A DNA stretch of 64,000 bases from Gammaproteobacteria bacterium RIFCSPHIGHO2_12_FULL_37_14. GTDB lineage: Bacteria; Pseudomonadota; Gammaproteobacteria; DSM-16500. Where the stretch lies: contig MGXV01000020.1 in the NCBI GenBank assembly GCA_001801485.1, forward strand, positions 94,020 through 158,019, written 5' to 3'. This document shows, piece by piece, positions 63,977 to 64,000 of the stretch. The position numbers and the translations under genes are program-made. The notes below the pieces were generated by a model. That model did no database searches. It had not been told where the DNA came from and saw only the letters and a program-made list of their open reading frames with translations. Within the stretch, counting starts at the first letter, position 1. The number at the start of each line of letters is the position of its first letter.

Positions 63977-63999
63977 ATCCCGCGGCTTGTCCGCGGGAT
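63977..63999. repeat. GC-rich hairpin repeat after the aldo/keto reductase
   Basis: ATCCCGCGG-CTTGT-CCGCGGGAT, with perfect 9-base arms, 20 bases after the stop and cut by the window end. The GTCATCCCGCGGCTTGTCC form is a scattered palindromic repeat in several Rickettsiales and Gammaproteobacteria as far as I recall; it may also act as a terminator here. Confidence 0.6.
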
Positions 64000-64000
64000 C

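Overview
The window is an AT-rich stretch of a gammaproteobacterial chromosome, most likely a host-associated member of the Legionellales (Legionella/Coxiella relatives). This placement is inferred from gene content. The window has two genes that look like host-directed effectors: a large ankyrin protein and a protein whose N-terminus resembles the Legionella SidE phosphodiesterase domain. It also has a SUF-only Fe-S assembly locus with a CGFS glutaredoxin, and a very large LPS/O-antigen locus rich in legionaminic-acid, heptose and branched-sugar genes. I see no tRNA, rRNA or CRISPR array.

Region 1 (1-41413) is a surface-polysaccharide supercluster, nearly all on the minus strand, in three blocks. 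Block A (10347 to below 1) encodes nonulosonic (legionaminic-type) acid synthesis: LegB dehydratase, Gfo/Idh oxidoreductase, CMP-sugar synthetase, PtmA-like SDR, LegC aminotransferase, NeuC/LegG epimerase and NeuB/LegI synthase (cut by the window edge), plus a large glycosyltransferase-like protein and two sugar epimerase/dehydratases. Block B (30359 to 11471) holds two DegT aminotransferases, methyltransferases, a Zn alcohol dehydrogenase, a HAD protein, an APH-like kinase, a split transketolase, three NovU/TylCIII-type C-methyltransferases, a PhyH oxygenase, a cupin, an SDR, an HldE-like protein with its domains in swapped order and two paralogous TIGR04372-type glycosyltransferases. Block C (41413 to 32141) contains the full gmhA-gmhB-hddA-hddC set for GDP-D-glycero-alpha-D-manno-heptose, an OafA-type acyltransferase with an SGNH domain, a cysteine-less UDP-glucose/GDP-mannose dehydrogenase homologue, further sugar reductases and a GtrA flippase-like protein. 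The leaders of blocks A and B each carry a perfect ops element (GGCGGTAGCGT) downstream of a TTGACA-16-TANACT promoter, so RfaH-type antitermination of both long operons is the simplest reading. A few plus-strand genes (PhyH, PIG-L deacetylase, LbetaH acyltransferase) sit between the blocks.

Region 2 (41502-49142) is a housekeeping mosaic: L-2-hydroxyglutarate oxidase, HAD phosphatase, a secreted acid-sphingomyelinase-like phosphoesterase, a cyclic-nucleotide-binding protein, an SDR, coq7, tgt and an MgtC-like protein. It ends in a 153-bp miniature inverted-repeat element with IS903-type ends and a perfect 9-bp target duplication.

Region 3 (49165-59543) is the SUF system on the minus strand: Rrf2 regulator-sufB-sufC-sufD, then sufS-sufU-(IscA/ErpA-type)-sufT-grxD. 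The operon is interrupted between sufD and sufS by about 3.5 kb holding an oppositely oriented 939-aa ankyrin gene, a long inverted repeat and a decayed ATPase fragment. The ankyrin gene lies between 14-bp direct repeats, and both halves of the suf locus carry near-identical promoter/operator blocks (37 of 43 bases identical).

Region 4 (59785-64000) has the SidE-PDE-like protein, which also shows an R...STS ADP-ribosyltransferase-like signature, then an aldo/keto reductase and a GC-rich hairpin at the window edge.
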